From contig CM019220.1 of assembly GCA_009741485.1 (NCBI GenBank), forward strand, positions 30,113,891-30,177,890: DNA of 64,000 nt. Direction: 5' to 3'. The notes beneath the pieces were generated by a model, which searched no databases, had not been told where the DNA came from, and was given only the letters and a program-made list of their open reading frames with translations. Position 1 is the first letter of the stretch; each line of letters begins with the position of its first letter. Shown here in pieces: positions 1 to 13,800 of this stretch. Made by a program: the position numbers and the translations under genes. This DNA is from Malurus cyaneus samueli. Lineage: Eukaryota; Chordata; Aves; Passeriformes; Maluridae.

Positions 1-3000
1 TTCACACATTCCAAGTAAAAACTGAGAGGATTAATGCTAATAAGTGGCATAAGATTAAAACCTTGCAATCAAGTGGATGATTGAAGTTCAGTTGGGAGGA
101 AAAAAGCAAGAGACTGGTCTTCATGTTCTCAAGGTTAGTAGCATTCCTGCTTTTCTGTTCCTTACATGAAACTTCGGCAGTTTATTAATAAATTTTTGCT
201 TCTTTGCAGGGGAAATCTGTGCCCTGAAATGGACATGGACTTAAATGTAATAATTTTTCAAGGTCCTCTGATCTTCCACTGAACCTATGACAAAGTTGTT
301 TTCCCTCAGAGGTATCTGTGTCAAGATAGCGAGCTCTCAGCTTGCACAGGAATCTGGGAACCTGCCTTACACCTGTTGGGATTGTACCACCTCGGTTCAC
401 AGACACGCACATCTCTATCCAAACAAGCAGTTGTGAATTCCTTTGACATTACAAGGCAGCTCAGGGGTGCCCACTGGTTAGGTCAGGGAGTCTCTTTACA
501 GATGTCTTTCTATTAAAGGGTCAGCTGCATTAAGGGTCATCTCATTCTGGGTAATACAGTTTTCCAAAGGGGAAACACACTGGAAGGTGGTCATGCATCC
601 AGACACATAAGTGCACATTGCCAAAATGCAGCTAAGTAGTCCTGATACCCCTGAATCACACAATGCCCAGTTCTCATCACCCCACAACAGCTCCCTCTCC
701 TGCCTTCCCCAGCACAAGGACTGATAGCAGATTGTAGCAAAGTGGCAGTGGAAAGAGTTCTGCCATCCTCTGTATGACTTTCACCTTGATTCAAAAGTGG
801 CAAAGCAGTCCTGTACTGTGAAATACTGTCCTAACTTTGCGTACAGGGACAGGAAAGTCACACACTCCATGTCCACAGTGAAAGTGGGAAGATGCTGTAA
901 GAACCAATATAAATGCTGTACCAAGTGCTGGACCTGAAATGGAATCTGCCTTTACAACTTAATTAGTTTTGGCTATAACTTGAAAATGGCAGGTTGCAGT
1001 TCTGTGCTTTCCAAATAATGCTGCTGTTCGGCATCAAAAGTCCCAGGAAGCAGTGAGTTCTGCTTCTGTGAAGCTGTGGTGGGTGGTACTACACCTCTTC
1101 TACCTCGGTGCAGTGTCTGCACAGGAGACCCCCTTAGCAGCACTTCAGGGATATTCACCATGTTCTCTGGACAGGGGAGTGGTCAGTAGACAAGTGCTGT
1201 TTCCTGAAACACCTTATTTTTTCATAGGCATTAAACTTTGTGTTTTGCAATGATCTGGCTGCTATGGCCGTCTTCTGCAGGTCATGTACATACTCCCAGA
1301 ATAAGGGATCTTTTCCCTGCTATGAGGCAATTTTCTTCGGCAGCTCCTGAAGTGCGTTTTTAGGAGTAAGAATTGGTAAAAGCAATGGGGTTTGGAATGT
1401 TTCTGAGGAAGCCCCCCGCGCTCCTTCATGACCCATGTGTTTGCACCTGGCAGGTGCTTCTCAAATACTTGTAGATGTGGCCAGTCAAACGTGCCTTTTG
1501 TCCTTAACCCCTAGCCAAGCAGTTGTCTGCCCTGAGTGTGGGTGTCCAGCGCTGCTTTCCACGGGATCCCGGGAGGTGCCGTGTCTCCCGCACCCTTGCC
1601 GGAGTGGCTCAGGAACTGCAGGCTGTTGATTTGGGGAATTGCCCTCAGTCCGGCACCAGTGCATGCTCCTGGAGAGGCTGCAGGGCTGGCACTGCCCTCC
1701 CGGACCTGCTGAGCTCTGTTCGGGACAGCAGTGGCGCTCCCGCTGGCTGTGCGGTGCTGCGGGGTGAGCACAGGGGCTCCAGGCGTCCCAGGAATTCATT
1801 AAGAGATGCTCTTTCTGACTCCAGCCTTAATCATGCTGCTAATTCCTGTATTCTTTATTCTTGATTCCAGAGAATGCAGAATTTCTTTATAGAAATTCTG
1901 CTTTTTAATTTATTCTGTGGTGGGCATTTGTGTGTGTGTGTGCGTGGAACTGGGATGAGAAGATTAATCCTAAACAAGCTGTTGATTAAACTACTGGAGG
2001 TGAAAGGGATTAGGAAAAAAAGTTTGGAAGTGACTAAGGGGAACTTATAAGGACTTCATTTAGGTTTTTAATTTCTCTAAGTTGCTGATGTTTTTTTCTC
2101 ATAAATAAAACAGTGCAGTCATAAGATCCTCATCTAAAACTGCCCTTTCACACCTTTATGCCCCAGTGGATAAAGACTGTCTGGATTTGTGTGTGTTCCT
2201 GGAAGTAAGATTAGGAAAGGAGTAACACATCAGGATATAGCTCAGAGAAAAAATCTTGTGCTCTAAATGTACCTTCAGAGCTAAATGTTTCCTTATTATA
2301 CAGTTTAAATAGAGTAGTATCTGCTGTGTAGAGTGGATTGTAGGGCTGATTGTTTGCTACATGTTAAACAAATTTGCATATAAAAGACAAAATTGGCTTA
2401 ATACACCATCAGCTGTGACTCCATGGGAATGTAGTTGTAGTGTGTCAGCAGAGCCCTCTACCAAGCTTGCTTTGGGTTTTTGTCCAGAAGGTGAAATGAC
2501 TTTGCAAAGCACTGGACAGCTATTTGGGAAATTTGGAACCATGTTTGTCCAGCACTGCCTGTGTCCCATGGGGGCCACTGGGAGATCCCACTGGCTTCAA
2601 AGATAATTTGGATCAGGTCCTGTGCAGGCAGGAGTTTCTCATTTGTAAAACTGGGAAAAAGTGGTAGTGCAGATCTGTCAGATGCTAAATTCATAATTTA
2701 GGAAGACATTGGGTGATGTGGTCAAGCTGAAAACCACAGCCAGTAAGTAGAGTTCTTCCTTTCTAAATCAGGAAACATTAACCAATATATATCTCTAAGC
2801 CTGGGTCCATTGTAGACAGGTGACTGGGTTTGCCCTTTTGGTTTTGCTCTGTTTTTTTTTTTTTTTCTCCAGTGGTGCCAAGCACTGCATTTCTGTGCCC
2901 AAAACAGCAAGTGACCCGTTAGTGCTGCTGCTTTCCTGGGCCCTGCCTGCTGGGGCAGGGGTGGGAGATACCCCAAATCAGGAGAGCTGGAGGATGCCAG

Positions 3001-4803
3001 GGCAAAGTCTGGTGGGGCCCTGCAGGGCTCGGTCTCATGCCTTCTGTACCTGTGTTGTGGGTCAGTTTTTGAAAAGTTGGACAAGAGCTGTCGGGGTGCT
3101 GGGGGTGGGGGGAGTTGATTCTGGGGTGGGACAAGCATGGAGATGCATTAAATTATCTCCTCTAGCTGGCTCCACCATTCTTTTCTATGATTTATGCATT
3201 AGTTTAATTTTTGTAATTTCCTTCTTCCTAGCTTGATTAATACTAAATTTAATTTTCTATAATCAACTTGAGCATGTAACTTGGAGAGATGAGGTTTAGG
3301 CTGATTGCAGTAAAAATCTACCTATCCAGCCTAGCTTGAATAAAGCAAAACTATTTTTATCTCTAAATTATGCAATATTTTCATGGCGCTCTGCAATCTA
3401 CTTATATTTAACCTTTGAAAGGAGAGCTCTATTTTTTTCAGATCACCTAATGCAAACTTTGCAAATGGGTTTTTTAATTATGAGAAACCCACCTGCATGC
3501 CATCAACCAAATTATTAGTGAGGCAGAGAAGGATAACCAATAGTGCTGTCAGACTTAAGTTGAATATGAAAAATGTTTAAATGCCGAGAACAGAAGTTGC
3601 CAAGAAATAACTTTAAACACCAGGTGCTGGAGGAACAAATTAATATGACTTACTTTATTTTTAGAAATAGTGAGCCCAGGCCTGATGCAGACAGACATTT
3701 CTATGTGCAGCATTAGCGCTTGGCTGTGCAATAGGACCAACAAAATCAACACAACCTTCTTTTAGAAGAAAATAAAATACTTATTTTAGTTTAAAAAAAC
3801 TTTAGGTAGGGAGAGAAAGACAACTTCATCAACTCTCTACTATTTTTAATTCTCTGGTGAGCTATTGTGCTGTTGCTTATCAGAGCTGTCTATGATGTGG
3901 GTTGGGATGACCTTGAAGCAAGAAACTTCTGTGCAAAAGCCATTCTTGAGAGTGTTTCCCTGGAATGCCCAGTCTGGTTTCATTCTGACTGTGCTTTACT
4001 GATGGCAGGGCCCATTGCAGGTGACAGTGAGTCTAAATGTTCTTGCTGAGCTTATTTTCTCCGGTACTATGGGGCATCAGAGGTAATTTCTAGAGGAAGT
4101 GGGACCCAAAATGTTGGTAAGTCAGTATCATGAAGCCAATTAGAAGGATGTGTCAGTTCAGGAAAATTGCTGCAATAAGCTTCCTGTAGTTTTTTTCACC
4201 AAGTGGATTTGCAGAAGCCCTCTGTGCAACTTCATCAGTGTTGGACTTGAAGGCATGATTCACAAAAATTGGTGTCTTTCTGGTGGATGTAAATGTCTGG
4301 AAGCCACACTAGAAAAAAAGAGGTGCATTGATCACGGTTGTTCTGTTGGATGTCTGTGACAGGGAAGCAAGAACTGATAGTAGATCCATAATTACCTGGT
4401 GGTTTTGGGGATGTGCTTCAGCAGCCTGCTGTCACTGAGCTCATTGTGATTTAGTCAGGGTGATGTGAGCAAATGGCTCCTGCTGTGGCTGCTTTGATGG
4501 CCAAAGCTGGTGAGGCTTCTCCTTTGGAGCAGGCAGGCACTGGAATGAGCTCAGGGGATCAGCTGCAGGTGCTGTGTGCAGCCTGGGATCAGCAGTTTCA
4601 GCCTGTCAGAGAGCCCCAGCTGTCAGCAGGGTGATGCACAGGAGGAGCTCTCCACCAGGACATTTTTAGGTGCCGCAGGTGTTACTTCATCTTCCAGAAA
4701 TACTCGGTGCACTCAGGATATGAGGGCTTTGGCTTTGGATTTTTTTTTTTAGTAATTCCAGGTTATACTTTCAAAGGAACTTCAAGTCTGAGAGCTTTTT
4801 TTT

Positions 4804-4804
4804 N
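4804..4804. other. Ambiguous base in a poly-T run
   Basis: A single N inside a T homopolymer. It most likely marks homopolymer-length uncertainty in the assembly rather than a biological feature. Confidence 0.9.
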
Positions 4805-7800
4805 TTTTTTTTTGTTTATTTCTTGTAAACTTGAGAGCTGCCTGATGTGTAGCTCTGTGGTTTCTTTGCCTGCCTTCTCTTCCTGTCCTGAGAAAATCTC
4901 AGTGGAGGGGCTCCTGCGAGCCTTCCTCTGCCTGTTGCTTTCCTTGCCTTGTGAGCACTTGCACTGCTAGTGCTTGGCTCCTTCTGCTTTGGCTCTGGCA
5001 TGTTATTACTCCTTGGGTGTTTGACAGGTCCCTCTCATTATTGCTGCTTGTTCCAGCTCCTTGCTGTATTACCAAAGTAATGTAGAGCCCTGGGCAATGA
5101 GAGCCCCTGTTTCCCTCCCCAGCCCCATTGCCTGCCCTCCAGAACAACCCTCATCTTGTGCAATCCCACAGATGGAATCCACTGAGGCTGGACAAGGCAT
5201 TCCATGCATCACCCTAACAAGTTGTTCACAACTCCCCCTGTGCTGGGCTTCAAATTTAGCTTTCAAAAGGCTTTGATAAAGAAGAAAGGATCATTTTTTT
5301 TCCCGACTGCTGCAAATGAAAAAGCTTCTCACTTGGGAGTTGTGGGTCATATTTATGGAAATGGGGAGAGCAGTTGCAATATTTATGGCAGTTACAGAAG
5401 CGCTTGAATCTATATTTTATTGATATGTATTTACGTGCCCACAAAAATCTTATTGCGCAGTAGTTGAGAGAACTTTATTTAGATTTAGTATTTTGAAGTC
5501 ATTTTTTAGTGCTTCTTTATTATCCATAGAGTGCGAGATCCAATATTTCAAGTAGGACTGTCACCAAACAGCCGGAGGTTTTTAAAAGATTTTTATTTTA
5601 CATAAAGATAAATGTTGAAGCCACATTTTTCGGAGGCACCATCTGTTCCGTGTTGACCTTAATTTTCTGGATGAGTGCTTTTCTTCAAACATTTTAAGTC
5701 TTGTCTACATTTCATTTGGTGGGGAGTGTTTAGGTTATTTGTCGAACAGGAAATCAGATATTCAGAATGCAAACACGCCATTACGTTGCAAATTATTCCC
5801 TTTGTGTAATTTAGCAAACTGCTCCGTAAATACTCTGCAGACTTGCTGGGGTAGCTCTGTGTCTCTGGCACCCAGTGGGTTGGCCCCTTGTGGAGCCAAA
5901 TTTCTTTGGAATGTCACCATTGTGCCTTGCACTGGGCAGTGAGGTGCAGAACACCGAGGGAGAGCTGTGGATTGAGTAGCTTTTGACTGGATCAGTTCTG
6001 GGAGTGAGGGCTGGGTGAGGATTTGTTGGTTGGCTTCACGGCCTAACAAACAACAGTATCTGATAAAGGGACACTAAAATAGCTGCATCACCACATATGC
6101 ATCGTTCCCACAGGCCAATACTCCCTTTTCTTCCTTCAAATTCCTCTTGCTTCCATGCTTTCTGCTGAACAGGTTTGTGGATGATTTTGCCTGGCTTTGC
6201 CTCTGGCCTCGCTCTGTGGCTTGGCTGAGCTGCTGTGGCTCCTGTGGTTCAGCTGTTGTTATTCTAACTCTTCCAAGGGCTCTCAGGATCCTGCCTCTGT
6301 CTGTTCCTTCTCTCCTCTATCAGCTCCCTGCCCTATCCAAAGCTCATCCCTTGCCATAAAAGCTTCTTGGCACGGCTGTCCCTGTCCCTTACAGGGGACT
6401 GCATTCTGTGTAGCTCAATGTCAGGTGCTCTCTACTGCTGTGTGGCTCATCTGGGTTAACCCAGCCTGCAGCAGCAACTATTTGAGTGACAAATGTACCC
6501 TTGGCAGAGACAGTAATTTCTTCGTGGCTTTGGACTGGAGGTGAGACCATAATCCCGCTGTTACATTGTTTTTTATTTTTAATTTAGGATCTCCTTTTGT
6601 CTCTGCAAAGTTTGTAGCCTCATGCAGATTGATAGCAAGACTTTTTTTTCCCTCTCACGGTATGGATTTGGAAGTAAAACTTACAATGTGGTAGAAAAAG
6701 TGGTAGAATATAAATTTTGTGCATGCATGTGCTTCAAGAAATTCCCAGAGGGGAAAGCTGTAAGGACTGCACTCTTCTAAATTAACCAGCTGGTTTCTTT
6801 ACAGCTCTGCTATGTAAGTGCCAAGTAAAGCCTATTTCAATGAGTGACAAGATGTGGGGGAAAAGAGCTGAACAAATAACAAAATATGTGTTTAAACTGA
6901 GGCTGAGCAAAGCCCAGAGTCTGTCTCACCAGGCTGGCTGGGTTTGTAAATACCTATTGCTGCACCAATTTTTGAGGGAAGTGATGGATAGGGAGGTGGA
7001 AGGAGTGACTGCTGGAATTGTGGCTTGTCCCAGTGGCTGTTTGCCATCCAGAAAGCCACAGAGTGCTCTGGTGCTGGATTCTGAGAAGGTTTTTAGATGT
7101 TCATGTGGTACATGAGGCCCCATGGAGTAAAGGGAGTGTGTGGCCAGGGCAGAGGAGGCAGTGGGTCAGGTGCCTGCTGTTCTTCCCCCTCACCCACCCA
7201 GGGCATCAGGAATCTCTGCTGGGAAGTAGGGATGTCAGTCTCCTGTTGAAATGGGATAGTGTCTCTTGCTTAACTCCAGGATCTTTTTCTAATCTGTGCT
7301 ATAAAATTAAATCTAGAGTGTGTAAGGTTTGCCTCTCCTGTTTATCTCTCACATCTAGATTTATATCTTTGTATGCAAGGATAGAAGTCATTAATACTGA
7401 GGAAAACAAAGTCTGCTTTCCCTTTACCGTGAAAATAAATGCTTTTCTACTTCTGAAAAAGCCCTGAGTCCTGCAAATGGAAAATGAGAGTGCTTTGGCT
7501 TGTTTTGAGGCCGTGATTTATAAAATAAAGCATATTGCACACCTCTAAACAGGTGAAGAGTAACTTATCCTGAAGAACTACAGCAATCATCCTACACCTG
7601 TGAGATGGGCCCTTTCCAAAGCAAGATATCTGCCTTAACTGCCAGAAGGTCAGCTCTTAATTATTACTGTAATTAATCTCGGGCGATCTTTTTATCTACT
7701 CAGCAGAAGGAGCTGCTGCAGAAACTCATTAAAAGCATGACTCTTCAGCAGACAGCAGAATAGGGAGTTGTTCCTGGGCTGTCCCAGGGGTGGGTGAGAC

Positions 7801-10800
7801 CTCAGAAACAGCACTTTGGGGTGACAGCAGCATTTGGGGTCTTAAATATCACTCTAGGCTAGCTTGAAATATCTGAGCTGTCAAAAAGTCGGACTGTGCA
7901 TTTGATGTGGGGATTTTGGGCAGTCCAGTGGCATCCTAGCGTGCTGCTGACTGTCCTGGCAGTAGCCCCTGCTTCATGGTGGTTCCCAGTCAGGGGTCAC
8001 AAAAAAAAATCTGAACGTTCCAAGGCAGAGCCTGGATCTGCAGCTGTTGGAGACCATGGCAGCAGTTTGGTAAGTGAATGAGCAACAGCTGTGTTGTTTT
8101 CATAACACATCTATGTTAGAAACAGTATTTCTCTCTCCAGCAGAAAAATGTTTAATTTTACAAGATGAAAACCCTTTTTTTCCCATACATCTGACTTTCT
8201 TCTATTGGCTAAGAAAACACCTAACTTTGGTGGAATAAATTGCTTGATGTGTGTTTGTAATGTTTCTGTGGGTAGCTCCATAGCATGAAGATTGTGAGGA
8301 TTTGAACAAAGAATTCTTTTGAGCCAAAACAAGTTACCTTCACGTGACTTAAGGTAGGCATTCTGCAAATACTGCCTTGGCTTTGATATGGTGTTATCTG
8401 CACCACATGAATAAATGTATCAGAGATGACCAAAAGTACTCTGACCTGCTGGGTAGCAAGTTAAATATAGAGTCACTGCAAAACTATTTGGAAGACTCCA
8501 ACTTTGTTTCTTGGGTTGAAAGTAATTGTGCATGGGAATGTCTGAACCACCACCACCATGTGATTTTAGATATAAAAAAAAAAAAGTGCTGGGAATGTAG
8601 GGGGTAATATACTTTCCACTGGCACTTAAGATAGGTTATTAGATTAACAAAGGCAGCCCTGTCCACTTCAAATGTGGCATCACCCTCCCCAGAATCTGTG
8701 CTTGCTTTTCACTGCTAGTACTTTTGTGTTTCGTGATGAAATCCAGTGCCCTGCTGCCTGTTTGATTTTTGAGGGAGGCTGCTGTGCAATCTCACATGGT
8801 GAAACTCTGATGCTGAAAATTCTACCAGAAAACTGGCAGGTCACGTGGAGAAGCGGTACTGATATTGCTTTTGTTTGTCAGGGTGTAACAAGGTGTTCAA
8901 TAATGGGATATTTTGTGTGTATGGCTGGGCTAACCCCACCATGCAGATCAGGAACATGAATTGACACTCAGGGTACAGCTGAAGGGTGTCAGTGGGAGGG
9001 TCACAGACAGCTTGTTAAGGGCTGCACAGAAGGTAAACATAACATAATGACTTTTGATTCTTTTAGTCTGCAGCAAGAAAAGAAACCTTCAGCCAGGCAT
9101 AGCCCTGGCACCTGCTTGCAGCACTTTGATGAGATAACAATCCTCCCTGACCACAATTTGCCCGTGCTGGCTGCCCACATCTCCCCTGTCTGCTGTTAAG
9201 GCTCTGCCTCAGCAGGTGCTCTGCCCTCTCCTGCAGGGCTGCAGCGTCTCTTGGGACTCCCACTACTAAAAAAAAAATTTCAAAACAACTGCTTGATGTT
9301 TGGAAGAAACAGCAAGGTTGGTTTCGGCTTCTGGGAACCGTTTTCATATTAACTTCTCACAGTAAACAATTAAAATTGCTACTTTGTATCCCTAGTTTTT
9401 ATGAAGCATTCCCTTCTTTAAGGAAATTGCCACAAACCCACATGTTCATAAGCAAAATGTCGTTTTTCCTTATTAGAGCATGCTATTATCCCATATAATC
9501 TCTGAATTATAGCTAATGAATATAGCTGCACCTAATTACTGAGCTAGCTACAGGTGAGAAGTTTATTTTTAATGAGATTTTTGTTTGATGGGAATGAGTG
9601 GATTCTCCAAATGGCATATCCTTTCATACAGGCTTTTTTTTTACCAAGAAGTGGGTATTCTAGTGATGTGTTTTGTGGTTTGTTTTCTTGTTTTTTTTAA
9701 ATTTTTTTTTCCCAAATATAATGCAAAATGTAATGTGTGGTAACTCAGCTGACTGCTCAGAAGTAAAGAATGCTGTTTTAGCAGAGGATTTTTACTAGAG
9801 CAGTTTTACTAGGATTCCCAATGTACAAAACTTGCAGTGCAGACACTGCTGTACAGATATTGTATTGCTTTGGTAGCAGTGGAGAGGCAATAAAGTCACT
9901 GCTTGGAAGCTGGGCATGTGAGAGACACACAACTGTTCCTCTTTCATACATCAGAAACCCTCAGAACTGTGTACAGGTGCAGCTCGTGGGCAGCCCCAAA
10001 TGATGTTAATTCCCTTCACGAGTCATTCTCATCTAAAGCAGGCTGCTCCTGCTGTGCCATAAACTATTTTCCCCCTGGCCTAGCTGGCACTGGTGCTTGG
10101 AATACTCCAACCAAAATCTGGGTGAGGAAAGGATGTCCCTCTTGCTGGTCTTGTTGAGACTGAAGAGCCACACATCCTCACTATAAAATTGGTGTAGCAA
10201 TTTAGAGCCAATTTTAGTCCTAGACATTGTTTATGGGTTCATCCAAATGCAGATAAATAATTTCCCCACTATTATGAAAATAACTTGTTTACTTGCCATC
10301 TGGTTATTATACATTATTTTCTTTTTGGTTTTTTTTTGCCCTAAGATAAAATGAAGATATTTTTGATTAGCAACTACAGTAAAATGTGGCTGATTTATTT
10401 GTGAGGGTTGCTGTTTGCCAAGTACACTGCTGCAGCACAAGTACTGTTTGTTATGACATTGTACTGAGTCACTTGTTGATGCTATTTGAGGGAGAAAATT
10501 TAGTTAAAGAAACTGGAACAGGATGTCCATTTTATTTCAGTCCTTGTAATCCTGAGTCATCTCAGATAGTTGATGAAATACAGCACTTCACATTTTAGAC
10601 AGGGCTTCTCTTAACATGATTTGGGGGTGCTGTAATTTGATAGTGGGTGGAAAAAACCACAGAGCTGATTTTATGCAGACAGGTTTATTTTAGTTGTCAC
10701 TCTCTGTTGAAGCACCCTTAAACTTTGCACATCTGTGGCACTTTAGCAGATCTTTAAATATTTTGTACTGGGGTAAAACAGAAGCTGGCATGTAGATAGC

Positions 10801-13800
10801 ACATGGCTGTGCAGGTACAGGGGGTGTGAGGACTCTGTCTCAAGTGCATGGCTCTGGCTCTGGAGATCAATTAGTTTGATTCTTGATTGGTCATGTTGGC
10901 TGCCTGCTGGTTTGCTTCCATTGCAAAAATAGAAGTCCAGAGGTGTTTGGTTGTGTGCACAATCAGTGGGATGGTTATTTCTCATGTATGAGGTTGAATT
11001 AAAATATTAAGTGAAATTCTGGAACTGATTTTATGCAAATCTGTATATCTGTGTGAATGTTGAGGCCTCTGTTGGAGCAGTCAAAGGTGTATTATTGTTA
11101 CTTCCTGTATGAATTTGTTAATGAGTGTAAGAATATTTCCTCTTAGGAGCCCAGGGGCCTTTCAATATAGTTTGCATTTATGCCCATAGCTTCACTTTGG
11201 GGTAGCAGACAGCTAATCTTTAAAACACAGAGATCTGTGGGCAGAAAATAAAGAACACTGACTCTACTTAAAGCTGTTGGAAAAGTTTGTATCTGATTAA
11301 TATAATTGTTAGGTTTGGAATTTGCCTTGTGAAACACAATATTGCTTTAGGTGAGGGATGCTGCTATAGCGTGAACACTGGTCAGTGGATAGAAGGGTCT
11401 GGTTTCACTTTTAGTTTGGATATGTGCATTTCCTTCTCTTTCCCCCTCTTTAATGATCTTTTTCTTCTCTTCCCTTTCATCCTCCCTTGTTATCCAAACC
11501 CCGCTGCTGGGTACCTACAGAGGAGGTCAGGGACTTATGTACCATTTCCATGCCAAGTGTGTAATTTACTCAGACAACTTTGTAAGCTTTTGCTGACCCT
11601 CTGATTTTTGTCATTCTTCTCAACCACAGGAGCACCTGTGAATCTTGAGTGCTGCCTGCCCCTTCAGGGTGGGACATCACCGTAGTGCAGTTAATGTTTT
11701 TGGAATCAAGGTGTTTCTGGTTGGAAAAGCAAAATGATACCACCCCTTATCCTGTGCAATTGTTGTTTTCCTCTTGGGATCCTGTGGATGCAGGATAGCC
11801 ACGTTTGATCTGGAACTGGTGTGGCACTGTCTAAAGGCTTCTCCTTGCATCCCTTCTCCTCCTGACATTCCCAGGGAATCTGTGTGACCAGGCAGCAGAG
11901 CAGCTAGGAAAGCTCCTGCATCCCTTAATAGGAAAGAACAATGAATAGAGGTAATGTGGGTAAAACTGCATTTAAATGATCTACAGTCAAGAAGTGAAAT
12001 ACATTCATCCCTTCTGGCACTCTTGCTAATTTATATTTAAAGCAATATGAATTTCATGAGCGTTTTAAAAAATCATATTTTAAATTCAATCTGCTGTCAA
12101 GTCATTTGATGTTTTGTGTAAAGTCATTTCCCGTAAACAGGTTATTGAATATCAAAAGACTTGTCTCATGCATAATTTTTGGAAACAAACAATATTATAA
12201 TAAAGTTGAGAATCTGGCCCTCATGTGAGTTGGTGAGCACTTTCTGGATCACTCCAATTCTGTGGTGCTTGCTTTGTCCCAGTCAAGGGAGTGACCTGGC
12301 AAGGAACATTTGAGAAAGAGTCAATATTAATAATAATGTTTTCTAGGTTCCAGTAGATTATTCTGCAATTAATTACTGATATATAATATAGGAAGAAACA
12401 CAAGAGCGTAATTTTTTCTAAATATCAAAGAGAGAGTTGGAAAAATAAGGATTAAACTACCTCAAATCTAACAGACCTTTCAAGCTGTAGAGCTCATACA
12501 GAATAATGGACTGGGTAATATTAGCAGATACATTGAAAAGCTAGGACATGTTTGTTCAAAACTGTTGATGAAATAACTGCTGTATTTTCTTGGCATGAGG
12601 TTCTTACCTGCGCTTGGAGACTGCTGTCATTTGGCACATGCTGCATTATGTAAAACTGAGCATCAAAGCTGCTATGGAGCTGAGTCTTTTGCAAAAAGAA
12701 ATAAATTTGCCTCTGGATGCCCTCAGTTTCTCTTCCAAGTGCTGACTAACATACCCTGCGTGTAAATATATAAAACACACGAATTGTGTGCTTGGGGTCT
12801 CAAAGATGGATGGAGCAGGCCAGTAAGGTTTAAAAAGCTTTTTATATAACCATTTATTCATTCATTTATTTGAACAATGTCTGCTGTGAAAGAGGGTTTC
12901 TTCATCTGTCTTTGAAGACCACCAGAAAAAGTAATTTCTAAATTTTGCCTGTCTTGTATTGTAGTTTAATGTGATGCATCAGTGTAACACTGAAGCAGTC
13001 TCTGTTATATTAGAGAGGCAACTGGACGTTGTGCTGAATAGAATTGGATGGTACTTCTGACTTTCTCCTCAAACTACCTGGAATCCACAATTGATACAGG
13101 TCTGAAGCAGTTTCATACCTTAATAAACTTCACGCTTAAATTTTGAGATCCCAAACTCCCCAACTTCCCCAAGTCAATATTTTTTTAGGTGCTGAATTTA
13201 TGTGTCATTTCAATCAGGAAAGGAAGTTCCACCTAACTGCTAAGTGTCCAAATGCCCTAAAATCAGAATTTCTGAGCTTGAGGTAACTGAGTTGGAACCA
13301 TTGAAGCATTTCTAAAACACCACCATCACATCACAACTCTAAACTCATCTGGTGCCCCTCTCTGGCTGTCTCTGAGGTTTGCTGTGCATGTTTTGTGGCA
13401 CTCAGAGATGTGAAGACTCGAACAAAAGAGTTGTCCACTCTCTCCTCTTCCTCAACGAGCCCCGTGTCTGTTGGCAAAGGGACTTGTTGGCAAAGAGATC
13501 AAGGCAGGTCCATACTGCAGGGGTGGGAGAGAAGGATGAGTTCTGAAAGAAACTGAAGGAGCCCCTATAACTGCAGAGTGTGGGGAGTGCTGTCAGCAGC
13601 AAAAGGAGCAAACAGCAGCTGGTTTTTGCCCTCTGCTCTGCATGTTTAATCATTGTTGGGCAAATTCTCATCTGGTGGGTATTGCCTCTGTTTATGTACA
13701 GAACTGGTGTGACTTAATCTGTGTCTGAGAAAAGGATTTATTGTGAGCAATGGGGAGGTGCTGTTCAAATCCTTGGTGATCATAGAGTAACGCTTTCCCC